64,000 bases of DNA from Symbiodinium sp. CCMP2592 (taxonomy: Eukaryota; Sar; Dinophyceae; Suessiales; Symbiodiniaceae): positions 424,501-488,500 of the forward strand of contig CAJNDT010004935.1 in the NCBI GenBank assembly GCA_905221615.1. The letters are read 5' to 3'. Made by a program: the position numbers and the translations under genes. The notes under the pieces were generated by a model. That model had not been told where the DNA came from, did not search any database, and was given only the letters and a program-made list of their open reading frames with translations. Of the stretch, positions 22,401 through 34,316 are shown one piece after another. The stretch's first letter is position 1, and each line of letters opens with the position of its first letter.

Positions 22401-23146
22401 CGGCGGCCGGACCCCGTGTTAGTCTGTGCTGCCTTTCTTCAAGTGCATGCATTCAATCAGCGCGACGAGCCTTCTAGTCGCTTCGTATACCTCGGATGGT
22501 AGATTATGGTGTTAAATGGCTGCCTCTCCGCGCATGTGCTGACGACCTACGACGGGGGGAATGCATGGATTGGTGATGCATCATACATAGCACTGGGATC
22601 CTGACGGATTCCCGACTAAGCCTAAGCCAAGCTGCGGGTTTCCATCCAGGTCTACCGCCTGCACCTGATCAGAGTTGAGGGTCCGAATCACGCGCTTTGG
22701 AAGGGTTTTTTCCGCGCCGCCGGAGAATAGAACAGAATTGTTCTGGGACAAGCATGAAGCTCATTCTGATGATCGGGGCATGGCGACACCAATACCGAAG
22801 CAGATTCACAGTACGAAGCAGACAGACAACCTACAACATAAAATTGCAGGACAGTGCATGCTAACGTGAAATCTAAGACCTTCACTAGATTCACTAGATA
22901 GGTATGTAGCGGTAAGTTCTGCTTAAGTCAAAGCTGCCACCATACATCCTCGTCCCCCCGATTAAAACTGATACTGCCTGAACACTGGAAGTCCCTCTCC
23001 AGACCCAAGACCCGAAACTCTGAAACCCACCTCCACCCACGCGGGCCGAACCACTGGGGCCCCGAAATTCGGGAAGGAGAGGCAGCCCTCCAGCATCTGG
23101 GCCACGGTGAAACCAAGTGTTTCTGGTGTGTTTGGACGGATCTGCT

Positions 23147-23220
23147 TGCAGGGTTTCGGCGCTCACACTCGGACAATCCAGGCGAGGCATATGGTTCGGA
23201 GTCCGCGAAGTGAAACAGCA
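23147..23220 (+). repeat. Dispersed repeat, copy 2
   Basis: GGGTTTCGGCGCTC then CCAGGCGAGGCATATGGTT, followed within 10 bp by a telomere-like tract. Confidence 0.75.
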
Positions 23221-23226
23221 CTTGCA

Positions 23227-23246
23227 GGGTTTAGGGTTTAGGGTTG
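23227..23246 (+). repeat. Telomere-like TTTAGGG tract
   Basis: Nearly three TTTAGGG units next to dispersed repeat copy 2. Confidence 0.8.
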
Positions 23247-23299
23247 AATGTACAACTCACTGCAGAAAGGCACCCCAGTTCCCGCGGTTGAAGGACACG

Positions 23300-23540
23300 G
23301 GAGAACACGACATGATACGGGGCCTCGCACTTCTCCTCGGAATGTGCCGTGATGCGAGGGTTCACGAAGACCACCTCACCTTCAAATCTCGGAAGGTGGA
23401 GAGTGAAGGGCCTCTGGTTAGGTTTCAGGGATAGCAGAAACATCGATCCGTGGTGGACTCCTGTTCCGAGTTTGTATGACAACACCGCAGGCTGAGCAAA
23501 CTGCATGGTACAAACATTGTACAAGGAAAACGCAACAACC
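23300..23540 (-). CDS. Possible exon, unrecognised protein
   Basis: The minus strand is open and protein-like: QFAQPAVLSYKLGTGVHHGS, RPFTLHLPRFEGEVVFVN, then EAPYHVVFSRVLQ. A GGTGAGGTGG inside it could be a GT donor, which would shorten it. No family was recognised. Confidence 0.22.
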
Positions 23541-24094
23541 GAATCCTGCATTCGCCATAGCGTCATAGGACTACCGTGTTGTAGCCTAGTAGCTCCTGTA
23601 ACTCCAACCCTAGACCCTGAACTCCAAGACGAGAACGTGGCTTGCGTGGTAGGTCGGCTCGACCAGTCTGCCGTTAAACTTACCGTATTCCCGTTCATCC
23701 CTAATCCCTAAACACTGAAACCCTATCAAGCGACACAGGCCTGATCCCAAACCCCTTTGTAATCACTAAACGAGACGAAAGCCTTCAGGTTTTCGACCTT
23801 CGCCCGCGATGCGCTGGTAGTTGTACACCATCACCTACACGTAGCTTTCAGATATCATAAGGGTTTGCACTCACAGCTCCCACTAGCCATCGCTGCGAGC
23901 ATGTGCTTCCACTTCCACAGCGAGGGCCGCCGCATTCTGTCATCCAAGCCCCTCGACAACTGATTTTAAGTCACGTCTCAAACTACAGCTACCACCTCGC
24001 ACTCATGCAAGAAAGACACTCGCCTCCTCACACTTACAAAGTGCTGAACAGGAACATGAGGCTCACGATGCCATTGTCAAGGGGACCAGTGATA

Positions 24095-24230
24095 AGAAAA
24101 GTGAAGCTGATGATGACGACCGTCAAGCTGGTGGTGATGCTGGTGGTAATGATGATGACGATGACAGCGGTAATGTTGATGCTCGTGGTGATGGCGTTGA
24201 GTATTGTATGTGTCGATGTTGGCGATGACG
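24095..24230. repeat. Imperfect GATG/GTGGT array
   Basis: Degenerate GAT, GTG and GGT triplets; open frames over it are repeat by-products. Confidence 0.8.
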
Positions 24231-24848
24231 ATGCAACATGACCGTGTTGATAGTGGGGGTCGTGATGGGATGCCGAACATGTTGATGCTGCCGACAAATA
24301 GGGTTATCATCAGCCCCACAACCACCAAGATGTTGGCTTGACTGCTAGTGGGCTGGTGTTGGCTACTCTATCATCTTTCCAATTCACGGCCAACGCCGGC
24401 GCAATCATTTGCTGCTATAGTATGCAGAATTGCTTCAGTCTTGTCTAGCGTTTGCCGAGCAGTCGGGTAGTTCAAGGCTGCATTGGACTGCCTAGGCTAG
24501 GTGGAAACTTGCTTACGTGTTCGAGGACTCTCGCCAGGGTCCCAACCCGGAGATTGACGCCACATTGGGGCGCAGCAAGCCCGCAGCCATTGTCCTTCGC
24601 GTACATGGTCCGAAAGAGGTTCTCCGACCTGGGACGTGAAATGACTGGATTGCTGCAAGTGTAGGATTTGAGGATACCTGTCAATACCAACCCATCTATC
24701 TCACAAGAGCCCCGTGGCCGTGGCCACTTGAGTGAAGCGAGCTCCAAATTCGAGCCGAGCATCAGCTGCCGAAGCTTGGGACCAAAGTCTGTCCTGAGAA
24801 GGACATGAGCGGGTGTCCGCCAATCGCGTGTTTTTAAAGGGCTGCTGT

Positions 24849-24995
24849 ATCCATATCTAGATCTGAATCTGCATCAGCTTCTGTATCTATATCTGTATCT
24901 ATATTTACCTATATAAATATATGTATATATATATATACATATATACATATATACATATATACATATATATATATATATACATATCTATATATACA
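24849..24995. repeat. (ATCTAT)n grading to (TA)n microsatellite
   Basis: ATATCTGTATCT-type hexamers, then alternating TATACATA. Confidence 0.9.
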
Positions 24996-25814
24996 TCTAA
25001 CACTATAGGCCATAGCTTTATGGCCTTTAGGGTTTAGAAATCTTCAGGACTGCTTGCCGTGCCGCACTTCGGCGTTCGGACGCCGGAGAGCCGGATGCGG
25101 ATACTTCAGGATCTCCTGCATTGCTTCCGGTGGGCTTGATTTCGGATACGGGAGATGGGAGAAAGAAGCTTGCAGGCACAATAAATCCAAGCCGTCACAG
25201 CCCTAAACCCTCTAGACCCCGACCTCCAATACGGAAGATGTGAACATGCATACAACGTCACGTTCTCCGCCTTCTGTCCTTGCTTCCTGAAGCTCTACTA
25301 GTATGTCTCCAGTTTTCCAGCCAAAGGGCAAGAAGCTTGGGGCCAGTATCATAGCCTGTGACAGGCTCGTCTGACCTTTGAAAGGTCTGGCGGCTTTCGG
25401 GGTCAGTTCTGAGAGCCGAATGCAAGTTTGCTCAAAGGTGTTTTCTCCCATTTAGACAAGAAGCACCCTCGGCGTACTGAAGCCGAGCCCGGCTGGCCGC
25501 TTCTTCTTCAGCTTGGTCCGTGCCCCCTTTGCTTTCCTTGTTGCAGCAGCGAGGCGTATCTTTCTAAATGTACACCTCCAAATGATTTTGGCGAAGGATC
25601 TGGGCTTTGGAATCAATCAAAAGGTGCAGGATGACGCCATGCCGGTCCGGCTTAGGATGCACAGTTTGTTTCTTGTGAATCCCACCCGATTTAAACAGGT
25701 TTCAACTCGTCGCACACTGGCACAGGGCAGGCACGGATTCATGAGAGGTTTGGCGGTGGGGGATGGGTTTGCACGGCTGAGCTGACCGACACAGAACACC
25801 AGCGCATTCACCTA

Positions 25815-26125
25815 ATATATATATATATATATATATATATCTATTTATATCTATATCTATATCTTTATCTATATCTATATCTAAATCTAAATCTATATCT
25901 ATATCTATATCTATATCTATATCTATATCTATATCTATATTTATATCTATATCTATCTATCCATCTATATATATATATATATATATACGTACATACATAC
26001 ATGCACACATACATACATACCCACCCACCTACATACATACGTGCGTACATACATCTGTATATATAAATATATAAATCTAAATCTATAAATAAATAAATAA
26101 ATATATATATATATATACATATACG
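25815..26125. repeat. (ATATCT)n / (ACAT)n / (AAAT)n compound microsatellite
   Basis: Long hexamer array (ATCTAT) between TA runs, followed by ACAT and CCCACC steps and an AAATA run. Confidence 0.95.
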
Positions 26126-26181
26126 TTTTGGCACTCGCTCTCGACAAGCAGGCGAGGTTTAAGAGGTAACTGAGCATCTGC

Positions 26182-26185
<4 letters not shown>

Positions 26186-26246
<61 letters not shown>

Positions 26247-26281
26247 ATACTTACATACATGTACATATATATGTATATATG

Positions 26282-26328
<47 letters not shown>

Positions 26329-26350
26329 TTGCGCGCGTATGTGTGTGTGT
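26186..26350. repeat. (TA)n - (TG)n microsatellite
   Basis: About 28 TA units, a short ACATACATG stretch, more TA, then about 11 TG units. Confidence 0.95.
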
Positions 26351-26624
26351 AAAGAACATATAAATATTACTTGCATGTATATAAATGTATACATACATAC
26401 ATACATGCATACATACGTTGACATACAGTGACATACATACGTACATGTCATTACGTTACATTACATTGAGTACATTAAGTACAATAGATACATACATACT
26501 TACGGCGTCTGTTTTTAAATACACGGATATTTAAACAGGTTAAACAGGTATATTACACTACCTCCGTGAAACATCGCCCGGGCCTGCCTCGAAATAAAAT
26601 ATCAGGAGATTGGCAGATGATTGG

Positions 26625-26678
26625 TGGGTTTGGGGTTTAGGATTTTGGGGTTTAGGGTTTAAGGGTTTAGGGTTCAGG
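26625..26678 (+). repeat. Telomere-like TTTAGGG/TTTGGGG tract
   Basis: Consecutive degenerate heptamers, GGGTTTGGGG and then TTTAGGGTTTAAGGG. Confidence 0.8.
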
Positions 26679-26699
26679 CAGAAGCCAAACCTTTCAGCT

Positions 26700-27015
26700 T
26701 TAGGTTCAAGCCAAACCGAGCCAGCCCTCCAGCCTTCCTCAAGCCTTCCAGCCTTCCTCCAGCCCCAAGCCCCAGCGCTCAAGGTTTGGTTTCCAACCTT
26801 CCAGCCAGTTTTCAAGCCTTCCCAGCCCAGCCCTCCAGCCTTCCAGCCCTCCAGCCCAGTTTTCCAGACTCAGCCCTCCAGCCTTCCACCAGCCCCAAGC
26901 CCCAGCCCTCCAGCCTTCCAACTTTCCAGTTTTCAAGCCTTCCTTGAACCCAGCCTTCCAGCCTTCCAGTTTTCCAATCCGAGCCCTCCAGCCTTCCAGC
27001 CTTCCACCTTCCAGC
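26700..27015. repeat. Pyrimidine-rich minisatellite of CCAGCCTTCCAGC type
   Basis: AGCCTTCC and AGCCCTCC units recur about every 8-10 bp with TTTTC insertions. Open frames on both strands encode only Pro/Ala/Phe or Gly/Trp/Leu repeats. Confidence 0.9.
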
Positions 27016-27245
27016 CAATCCGGCCAAAGTGATGTCGGCCTGCGGTCAGGGAGCTTGCGGGCAGTTTGACAGGTAAGTGGCTTTAGGAGAGTAAAAACAA
27101 AACAACAAAACTGGAACTAGGGACGTAGGAGGAAGCCAAACCCCAAACAAGGGAATAAGGGTTTTTCAGTGTTGAAGGAATGCTAAGGAGCATACCCCTA
27201 AAGGTACTTTTACTTCCCAGGGCTTGTGTTTCGCTTTGAGTTCTT

Positions 27246-27354
27246 CCCAGAGAGCCCAATACCCCTTAATTAAGGAATATGGCTTAAATCATAATGTGAA
27301 GCCCTATATAATTTAAACCATATTCCTGAATTAAAGGGTATTGGGCTCTCTGGG
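27246..27354. repeat. Foldback palindrome 1 (44-bp arms)
   Basis: Left arm 27246-27289 and right arm 27311-27354 are inverted copies with three mismatches in 44. The spacer is 21 bp. The outer ends are CCCAGAGAGCCC and GGGCTCTCTGGG. It has MITE-like size and form; no target-site duplication was found. Confidence 0.85.
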
Positions 27355-27401
27355 TTCGTGCTTGGTTCCAGGAGCCTGGTGTCCGGCCCCTTCTTTGCTT
27401 G

Positions 27402-27510
27402 GTAATGTAGGGGCCTTAATAATCAGAATAAGGTTTTGCCAGTTCTTTATTAGAACGAATAGTACAATATACCCCCAACCCTATTCAATCATGACGGCCC
27501 CTAACATTAC
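27402..27510. repeat. Foldback palindrome 2 (about 34-bp imperfect arms)
   Basis: Left arm 27402-27435 (GTAATGTAGGGGCC outermost) pairs with 27477-27510 (GGCCCCTAACATTAC), with several mismatches. It lies 47 bp after foldback 1 and has nearly the same total length. Confidence 0.7.
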
Positions 27511-27607
27511 GTCAAAGTTTTCTAAAAATTACATGTGGTCTTAAAGGGGTTCAAGGGGGGTTTACAAGGTCTTCCGTTGTGGTCGTAGGCTAACCAACCC
27601 CAGAGGC

Positions 27608-27686
27608 CAGGGCTCAGGGTAGGGTTTAGTTTAGGATGGCTTAGGTTATAGGTTTAGGTTTAGATTTAAGGTTTAGGGTTAGGTTT
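27608..27686 (+). repeat. Degenerate telomere-like TTTAGG(G) tract
   Basis: About ten variants of TTTAGGG, many with one base missing. Confidence 0.8.
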
Positions 27687-28299
27687 ACTTGGCCCCACTT
27701 CTGACACAGGACAAAATCCGCTATGCAAACAACCCCGGAGGCACAATGTCTACCGTTCCTGGTGATTCAGCTTTCATCTGGTCTTGCTCCTGGCTGCCTG
27801 TCCCCTCGCTGCCCGGGTGGCAGGGATGGGGCAATTGTGCGCGAACTGTCCGGATCCGGAATACATATACAACTTTTTTTGTTGTCTCGAAGGTGACAGC
27901 CCTCATTCCTGCAAGAAATCATCGAATCAGAAACTTGCAGCTGATGAGCGCCCGACGGGGGCCTGGTCTCTTTCGCTTGCCCGACATGGTTTTGGCTGCT
28001 GTTTTGAGAGGCAGCGCCTGGCTCTTTGCTGTTGGTGCTGCTGCTTCTTTCGGAAGTGGCTCCAGCAACTCCGAAGGACTGGCACAAGGTACTGAAGGCG
28101 AAGGACTGGCACGGAGTACTGAAGGACCTAATTCGGGAGCCGGGCGGGAAGGAAAAGATGGCTGGGGCATCTCTGAAGGATCGGGCGGGCCACGGAAGGG
28201 CAGGGCTGCGCACGACATCCCGCACTGTTCCATGACCAGGTTGGCATACGAAAATCCATGATTTTCCACCAGCATCCAAACATTGTTGCTCACGATCGC

Positions 28300-30090
28300 T
28301 GCCATCACTATCCTTTTCCCGGACAGGCCAGGTAGAAGGGCACGGATACTCAAAAACCTTTTTCGACTCCTCTTGCGCCAAAGAAGTGCAAAGTTTCAGG
28401 ATGCCTTGCTTGCTGCACTGTCGCTGCAGACACCGTTCGTCCACCGTATTTGAAGAAAACAAATGAAGGATCTGGCATGCGCGAGACTGCCCCGGGCGCC
28501 AGATACGTCCAAACGCTTGCTCCTCAGAACCATGCTTCAAAATCCTAAGCACAAACTTGTAAACCTAAGCCCTTAAACTTGTAAACCTAAGCCCTTAAAC
28601 CCCAAACCTTAAATGCCAAAAACACGATGAAACAAAGAGAATAAGGCACGTCCAGCGAGGGGTTCCATGATGGTTCGAAGATCAGAAGATAATTGGCACC
28701 GATGAGGGAAATGCCCTGGCCGCCAGCATCTTCCGATAGCAAGAAAACTTGGCAAGATCCCTCGTTGAACTCCTTGACGTGCAAGCTTCGCTCCTCAGGG
28801 TTCATGTCGCCGATGAGGCTGTGGTTATCGAAGCCATCCTCTTGCAGCTGTGCACCCAAACGACGCAAGACCTCCAAGTACCGGGAGACGACGACGACCT
28901 TGTCAGTGGCAGCGAGGCTGCGGACAAAGGACATCACGAACTTAATCTTGCTGGTTTCAGCGATCTTCTGCAGCTCTTGCAAAGTGCGCAGCGGCGCCCC
29001 TTTCTCCTGCTTCGTGCGCTGTAGCTTCTGCAGCGCAGCCCTGTAAGTCATGGGCTCTACGAGAGACACATCCACAAACACCCATCGTGTGGTCTTCGGT
29101 GGCAGTGTGTGCGCGTAAACCTCTACTCCTCGTTGCAAAATATATAGGTACGGCAGGATGACAGGAAGGTTTCCCATGCAGCTTCAGCCGCAGCCCGGTG
29201 TCCTGCGGGCTGTCGCCCAGAGGCGATGACGGCATAGGATATATCGCAGCTGTGTTATGCGAAGCATGCCCGCAGGCTAACACCTAGAGATGGAGTGCGC
29301 GTAGCGTGCCTCCACTCTTGGACTTTACAAGTCATAACTCATCATAGCTCTTATCGTGACACCACAGAACTTGACTGGGCATCGCAGTCCGTTCGCATTA
29401 ACTGATCCTTACCCCCTCATTGGTAGAGAATGTGGGAGGTTGCCTTCAGCTGACCCCGAATTAAACCCTCTGAGCCTCGAGCCCTAAACCCTTGCTCCGA
29501 CCCTTCGGCCTATTTAACTTGGGCACTGTGGCCTCCGTCTCTCGCGAGGCAAGCTGCTGCACATCGAACGTGCGATCGGGGACAGCTATTTCAAGGATGT
29601 TGGCAAGGTCCTTCAACTCGTTGGATATGGGCGTGGCTGTAAGCAGCAGTCTTCTCCTCGCAGGCACCTGCTTCATAGCCTGCGACAACTGGCCCGTGCC
29701 TCCTTTCAAAAGGTGGGCCTCGTCCATGACGATGAAATTGACGTTGCGCCAAATGTCGCTGTCATCGGAGGCTGTCCAACCGCAGCGCTTAAAACAGCCT
29801 CGTAAGTACGGGTAGGAAAACACGTCGATCATCTCGGTGGCATTTGTATAGGCAGCCAACGTGACATCTCGTGCTGCCAGTGGCCCAGCAGCGTCTTTGG
29901 TGTCGCAACGATCCCTTTGCATTTCTGTCCTCTGCAGAACAAGTACAAAGCCACAAGCGCCTGCACGGACTTCCTCAGGCCAATGTCGTCAAGGAGCACA
30001 GCTCCCGGGACATCAGACATCAAACGCTCATGGATCCAGCGCACACCTTGCGCTTGGTTCGGTCTCAAACCCACATGGCAGGCGTTCGTC
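28300..30090 (-). pseudogene. SNF2-family (Rad54-like) DNA-dependent ATPase, damaged
   Basis: The order on the minus strand is helicase lobe 1 at about 30090-29505, then lobe 2 at 29120-28650 and 28522 to about 28300. Lobe 1 has LRPNQAQGVRW, the P-loop region LLDDIGLRKSVQ, IVATPKTLLGHW, VMDEAHLLKGG (DEAH box) and LLTATPISNE. Lobe 2 has HTLPPKTTRWVF, VVVVSRYLEVL, LLSEDAGGQGISLI, FEPSWNPSLD and QAFGRIWRPGQ. Such proteins remodel chromatin or recombination complexes using ATP. The lobe 2 intron has a GT donor after SLD and an AG|GAG acceptor. Damage: the P-loop reads GLRKS where GLGKT/S is expected, and a frameshift near 29865 separates HWQHEMSRW from LAAYTNATEM. The N terminus is missing. A Pro/Ser-rich open frame with a KRKRP motif (28353-27919) may be the C-terminal tail. 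Confidence 0.7.
28548..28612 (-). repeat. Telomere-like CCCTTAAA tract with a 22-bp tandem duplication
   Basis: AAACTTGTAAACCTAAGCCC occurs twice in a row inside the last intron of the SNF2-like gene, followed by CCCTTAAACCCC. Confidence 0.8.
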
Positions 30091-30229
30091 AGAAGCCACA
30101 GGTTCCAACACGACAGGTTCGACATGGCATGGCAGGCCTTCGTCAGAAGCCACAGAGCAGCTCCTCCATCATGCGAGCACGGCCCCTCAATGCTAAGGCT
30201 GCTTGAGGTTACGCAAGGGTTGTGGAGTT

Positions 30230-32000
30230 GAAAATTGGGGTTTGAGCTTGGGGTTTAGAACTGCAGTTTGCAGATGCTGCAAGGCTTGAGCTTGGGGGTT
30301 AGGGTTTGGGGTTTGGGGCGATTCAGGCTTTGCCGTCTCAGACCCCCTCTGAGCACGGACGGACATGTCCTGGAGCGGCCAGTGCGGCTGGCCGGGCCCC
30401 CATATATTTCAAAAACGTCACCGTACTTACATGTGCGTACGTATGTGTGTATATACATGTGTATACATATATATATATGCATATGCCATACATAATCACA
30501 CACTTGGCGACACACACACATGTATGTATGCGTGTATACGTCTGTGCGCGCGCACTGTACAAACGTACTCGCACCAGACCATGGGCTTTCACACGTACAG
30601 ATACGCGGTTTAATCTGGTGCAGGTCTGTGACTTCGGCAACATAGTGTAGGATCGTAGGCCTCGCTAGACGAAAAATGCTAGGCTTGTCTGTACGTAATG
30701 CACATATCTGGCATACTATGCACGTATCCGAAATGACACTTTGGCGCCACTACTGACAATGCAACAGGTGCTCCGACTCAGTTGAACATTGAGGGTGCCG
30801 TGCTGAACCCATAATGATGTATGGGGCGAAGAATTGGGGTACAGTTATGAAATCATAGGGAGTACATGATGCTTGAGAAAGCAGCGAACCCTGAGCACAG
30901 ACGTTGCCAATCCAAGAATCGTAGCTCTCCCGGCTGCCGCCAAGGCAATGGCCGCCCCAGAGACGGACAGGCCGGTCTGATCGGAGCATGGCTGCCTGCA
31001 AATGAATCCGAGAGCCATGTCCCACATATAGACCAGCATTACAAAGCCTGTTGACCATGAAGCTTGCAAGGGGCTAGGCCTAGAAGGGATGCAATCCACG
31101 TTACATTTGTAGCAGGTCTGCCCTTCTCCTCGTTGGTGACGAGGAGTGCAGGTAGGTTCCGCAAACCAGGGACACATCCCTGAAGGGTCGGAACGACTCA
31201 TCGAAATCACTCTGGAAGCCCCACTTCAAGTGCTTACTTTAACTGCACAGCTCGGAGCGGCCCCGCCCAAAACTGAACCTCAACGACTCAATAGATATCA
31301 AACGCGTGCCAAAACCCTGTGCCCCAAACAACTGTAAGAACCAGCGATTGCCGTAGCCTGACCTAAACTACATACTTCGCAGCCACCTCCAGGGGCACAG
31401 TGCTCAGTTTGGTGCGCAATCTCGCGCTGCGTAGCCCTGACTGCTACGCCCTTTGGTTCCGAAAACTCTTGAGTCCAGCCCCATCTGCCCTGCTTTGCAC
31501 CTCCGGTCGGCTGCACCGGTCAGCACGGCCCTAGCTTTCGGAAAGCTGTTAACTTCAAGGGTTACAGGGTGGAATTGGGGCGCGGGAGCCTCTTGCGGCC
31601 TTAGTGTGACGTTCACAGTAAATGGGGGGCCGAGGTCTGAATCTGCCGGAGTACCAGGCTACAGGTTGGGATTTCTAGACTCACTTCTGGATTTGGACAG
31701 CGCTGCTTCGCGGCCTACACTAAGCCCCTGTTGTTCCATGTAATTCCGATATGGGAGGTCTTGAAGCCTACCATCATCTTCGAAATGAGGGGGACAGCTT
31801 GCACGGTCCATGTTGGGTACCTTCCTCTCGGAAACAGAGCAGTTCTGGTTCACTCAGTCTTTACCTCACTGATCAATGATTCGTGTCGAAGCCAAAGCAA
31901 ACAAGCCCTTATCTAGAAGATGTAGGGGTCTGAATTATGCAAACCCGTGCTGTGGAGACCATGCGAAAGTTGATGATGCGGAAAGGTACAAAATCTATTG
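30230..32000. other. No recognisable gene; short microsatellite and telomere-like tract
   Basis: A GGGTTAGGGTTTGGGG tract lies at 30295-30328, and mixed (CA)n, (TA)n and (CATA)n runs lie at 30425-30545. The other frames are short and without motifs. Confidence 0.5.
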
Positions 32001-32001
32001 C

Positions 32002-32793
32002 AACTCCTCCAAGAGCTCGAATTTCCCAAAGCGACGAAATCCGTCGATGTTCGACCAGGCGCGGGTGAGCTTCGCCAGCAAGGCGAGAAACAGATGGTGG
32101 GCCTGTCGCGGAAGCACCCTGCGCGCCACGGTAAACCCGAACTATGCGGCATCGCTAAACCAATGATAAACCTGTATCCTGGCACAGACCCCGCTTTGTG
32201 GCCTGGATCTGCTCAACCCAGGCCTTTGGGATACGCTCCATTGAAGACGACGCTTGGAACAGCGATCTAGGGTCAAGATGGGTCAAGTATGCTCGAGCTA
32301 TGCTGTAAAGTTGCCCTGCCGTCGGCCAGCCGTCGCAGTGCTCAAGGGCTTGCGGCACTGGACATGACCAAGAATGGCGAATAATTTATGTAATTTCAAT
32401 GTTCTTTTGACGAATTCCCACCGCCGCTGCAGCATCACGCTACCCCATCACCACTGGCCTCGCCAGGAGCACTGCAGCACTGGCAAATCCACGAAAGCAG
32501 AGAAAGGCGAGGCATTATTATGGCTTCTGCTGTGGAAGGTGGTAGGCAAGAGACTCATCATGTGCATGATTGTAATCACCAGCCTTACATACATCCACAT
32601 AGCAGGCCTTCAGAGTCTGACTTCAGAGGTAAATGCGCGGAAAGAAGATAAGCTACTTGTTGAAAATCACCGGCCCTTCCTCCGATGGCCACAACTACTG
32701 CGGTGAAGCTGCCCCGTCTCCCCAATGAGATGACACATTGCCAGGGCAGTCAGTAGAAGGGGTTTCGGACGGGTGGGGAGGGCTTCGCTAAGG
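32002..32793 (-). CDS. Unrecognised helical protein, three exons (partial)
   Basis: Three minus-strand exons (about 32698-32793, 32186-32357, 32002-32118) join in frame with GT, GT and GC donors and AG acceptors. The peptide runs SEALPTRPKPLLLTALAMCH, LIGETGQLHR, then QALEHCDGWPTAGQLYSIA, RAYLTHLDPRSLF, KAWVEQIQATKRG, then VLPRQAHHLFLALLAKL and GFRRFGKFELLEEL. It is Leu-rich and appears all-alpha. That is reminiscent of helical-repeat organellar RNA-binding families, but no signature is definite and I do not assign a function. Upstream and downstream exons were not located; the frame at 32940-33060 (NWALVRVETKKDMPALFT) may belong to it. Confidence 0.38.
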
Positions 32794-33949
32794 CTGGCAC
32801 ATGGCGCGCCAAACGTAGGGATCCTTTTGGGGGCAGGGGAGTGTGCGACGAGAAGCTGAGCAAGGCCGGGTCGTGCTCTCCACTTCCTCGCTGTCACCCT
32901 CTTCATGAAGACCTTCTCCCCCCGCACCACCCAAATGGGCCTTATTCGAGCCTTCCGGGCCGATGAAAATAGTGAACAAGGCTGGCATGTCCTTTTTCGT
33001 CTCCACCCGAACTAGAGCCCAATTGCTCATGAACATCAAGAACAGAGGAGCCCCAAATGAGGCCCAAACAGAGCCCTCACTGTTTCTCTCTCTCAATTCA
33101 GCCCAGAAGCCCAACATCCAAACTCTTCAACCGACTTCAACTTTGACTCGGAGTACCATTTATCGGCACTGCAGCCAGGAATGCCACGCGAGGATTTCAA
33201 GCAAAAGCCGGGTGGTGTTGGGAACGAAGTCAGAAGAAGAGTACTCACAGCAGCTTCGAATGTGGCTAAAACCAACACTAAACAACACCCGAGATTCTTC
33301 CGATGTTCCCGCTCTTCCTCAAGACGTAAAGCAGAGTAAGACCCTTAAACCCAAACGTCTCATCTCAACACCCTAAACCTACAAACCCGAACTTGTGAAC
33401 CTCCCCACGTCTGCGAAAAGGCCGCCCAGCAGGGGAGCATCCCCTGAACTCGGACGCTGAGTTGGGGCTTAGGGATCATTGCGCGTGGGTTTGTCTAGTG
33501 CACTGTTTGAGGTGGGCTTGCAGTTGGAGACCGAAACCTCAACACTTATTGCAGCAATCCGATCCGCGGTGGAACGTTGAAACGGTGACGCAGACTGACT
33601 CTCATGTACACGCTCGCGGCTTTGAACCGCCCCGAGGCTCCACAGCTCAAGCTTGAGGCTTTGGATTATAGTCATGGAGTCATGCAACATCATTTGCACT
33701 ATGGTGCCAGGCCTTGGCAAGAGCCATTCGCCGGCTTTGAGCCCAAGAGTCTCACGAAGGTAAATGCGAGACGTTGTCATGGAGCTGTGCTGCCGAGCAT
33801 ACTGTCGATTTGTAGGCACCCCCAAGAAATCCTCGCAAACCCTGTCGCATGTAACAATGTTCAAGTGCAGCCGGCCGATAACTGGACGATAGCCCTTTTT
33901 TCCCCAAGCGTGTCCTGTCTGCACCACGCTTGAGTTTAACTGACCGCAG

Positions 33950-34170
33950 GTGTCTTCCCGTTGAGTGGGTTGCGGAGAACCCCTCGAACACCTGAATGAA
34001 GACCATGAGAACATTGAGAGAACGTGGGAGGCGGTTTGGCAACCGTAGTTGAGGCCAGGTAATACTAAGCCATCTTGTGAAACTTGGAACATGTCGAGGC
34101 ATCACTAGCATTTCGCGAAGGCTCTTCCAAGCAGCTCAATCTTCTGACCTGGTACGAGATCTTTTGCGCT
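33950..34170 (-). repeat. 3' flank of RS-protein copy A, shared with copies B and C
   Basis: Diverged copies of this segment lie at 37430-37670 (after copy B) and 41690-41920 (on the 3' side of copy C). Shared patches include CTCAAGCGTGG, TTTCACAAGATGGC and GCAATGTTCTCA-like stretches. It marks the 3' end of the duplicated unit and may include 3' UTR. Confidence 0.55.
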
Positions 34171-34316
34171 CCCGATGTAAAGTCTATTGTTGAGAATGCC
34201 TATTGGTAACTGCCAGGGTCCCTGGAAGAAATCTCCGAGGCTTGATCCAAGGTTTGATTAGGATGACAATTTTACTGCTCTTTCGGAAGTCCCCCAGAAG
34301 CTGCCTTGGTTTGAGC

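Noticed and set aside
26700..27015. Pro-rich or Gly/Trp-rich protein
   Set aside because: Minisatellite of AGCCTTCC units; open on both strands because of composition.
27767..28300. Long minus-strand tail frame after the SNF2 lobe 2 exon as certain coding sequence
   Set aside because: Two different frames are open here and neither has a recognised domain. Kept only as a possible tail in the SNF2 entry.
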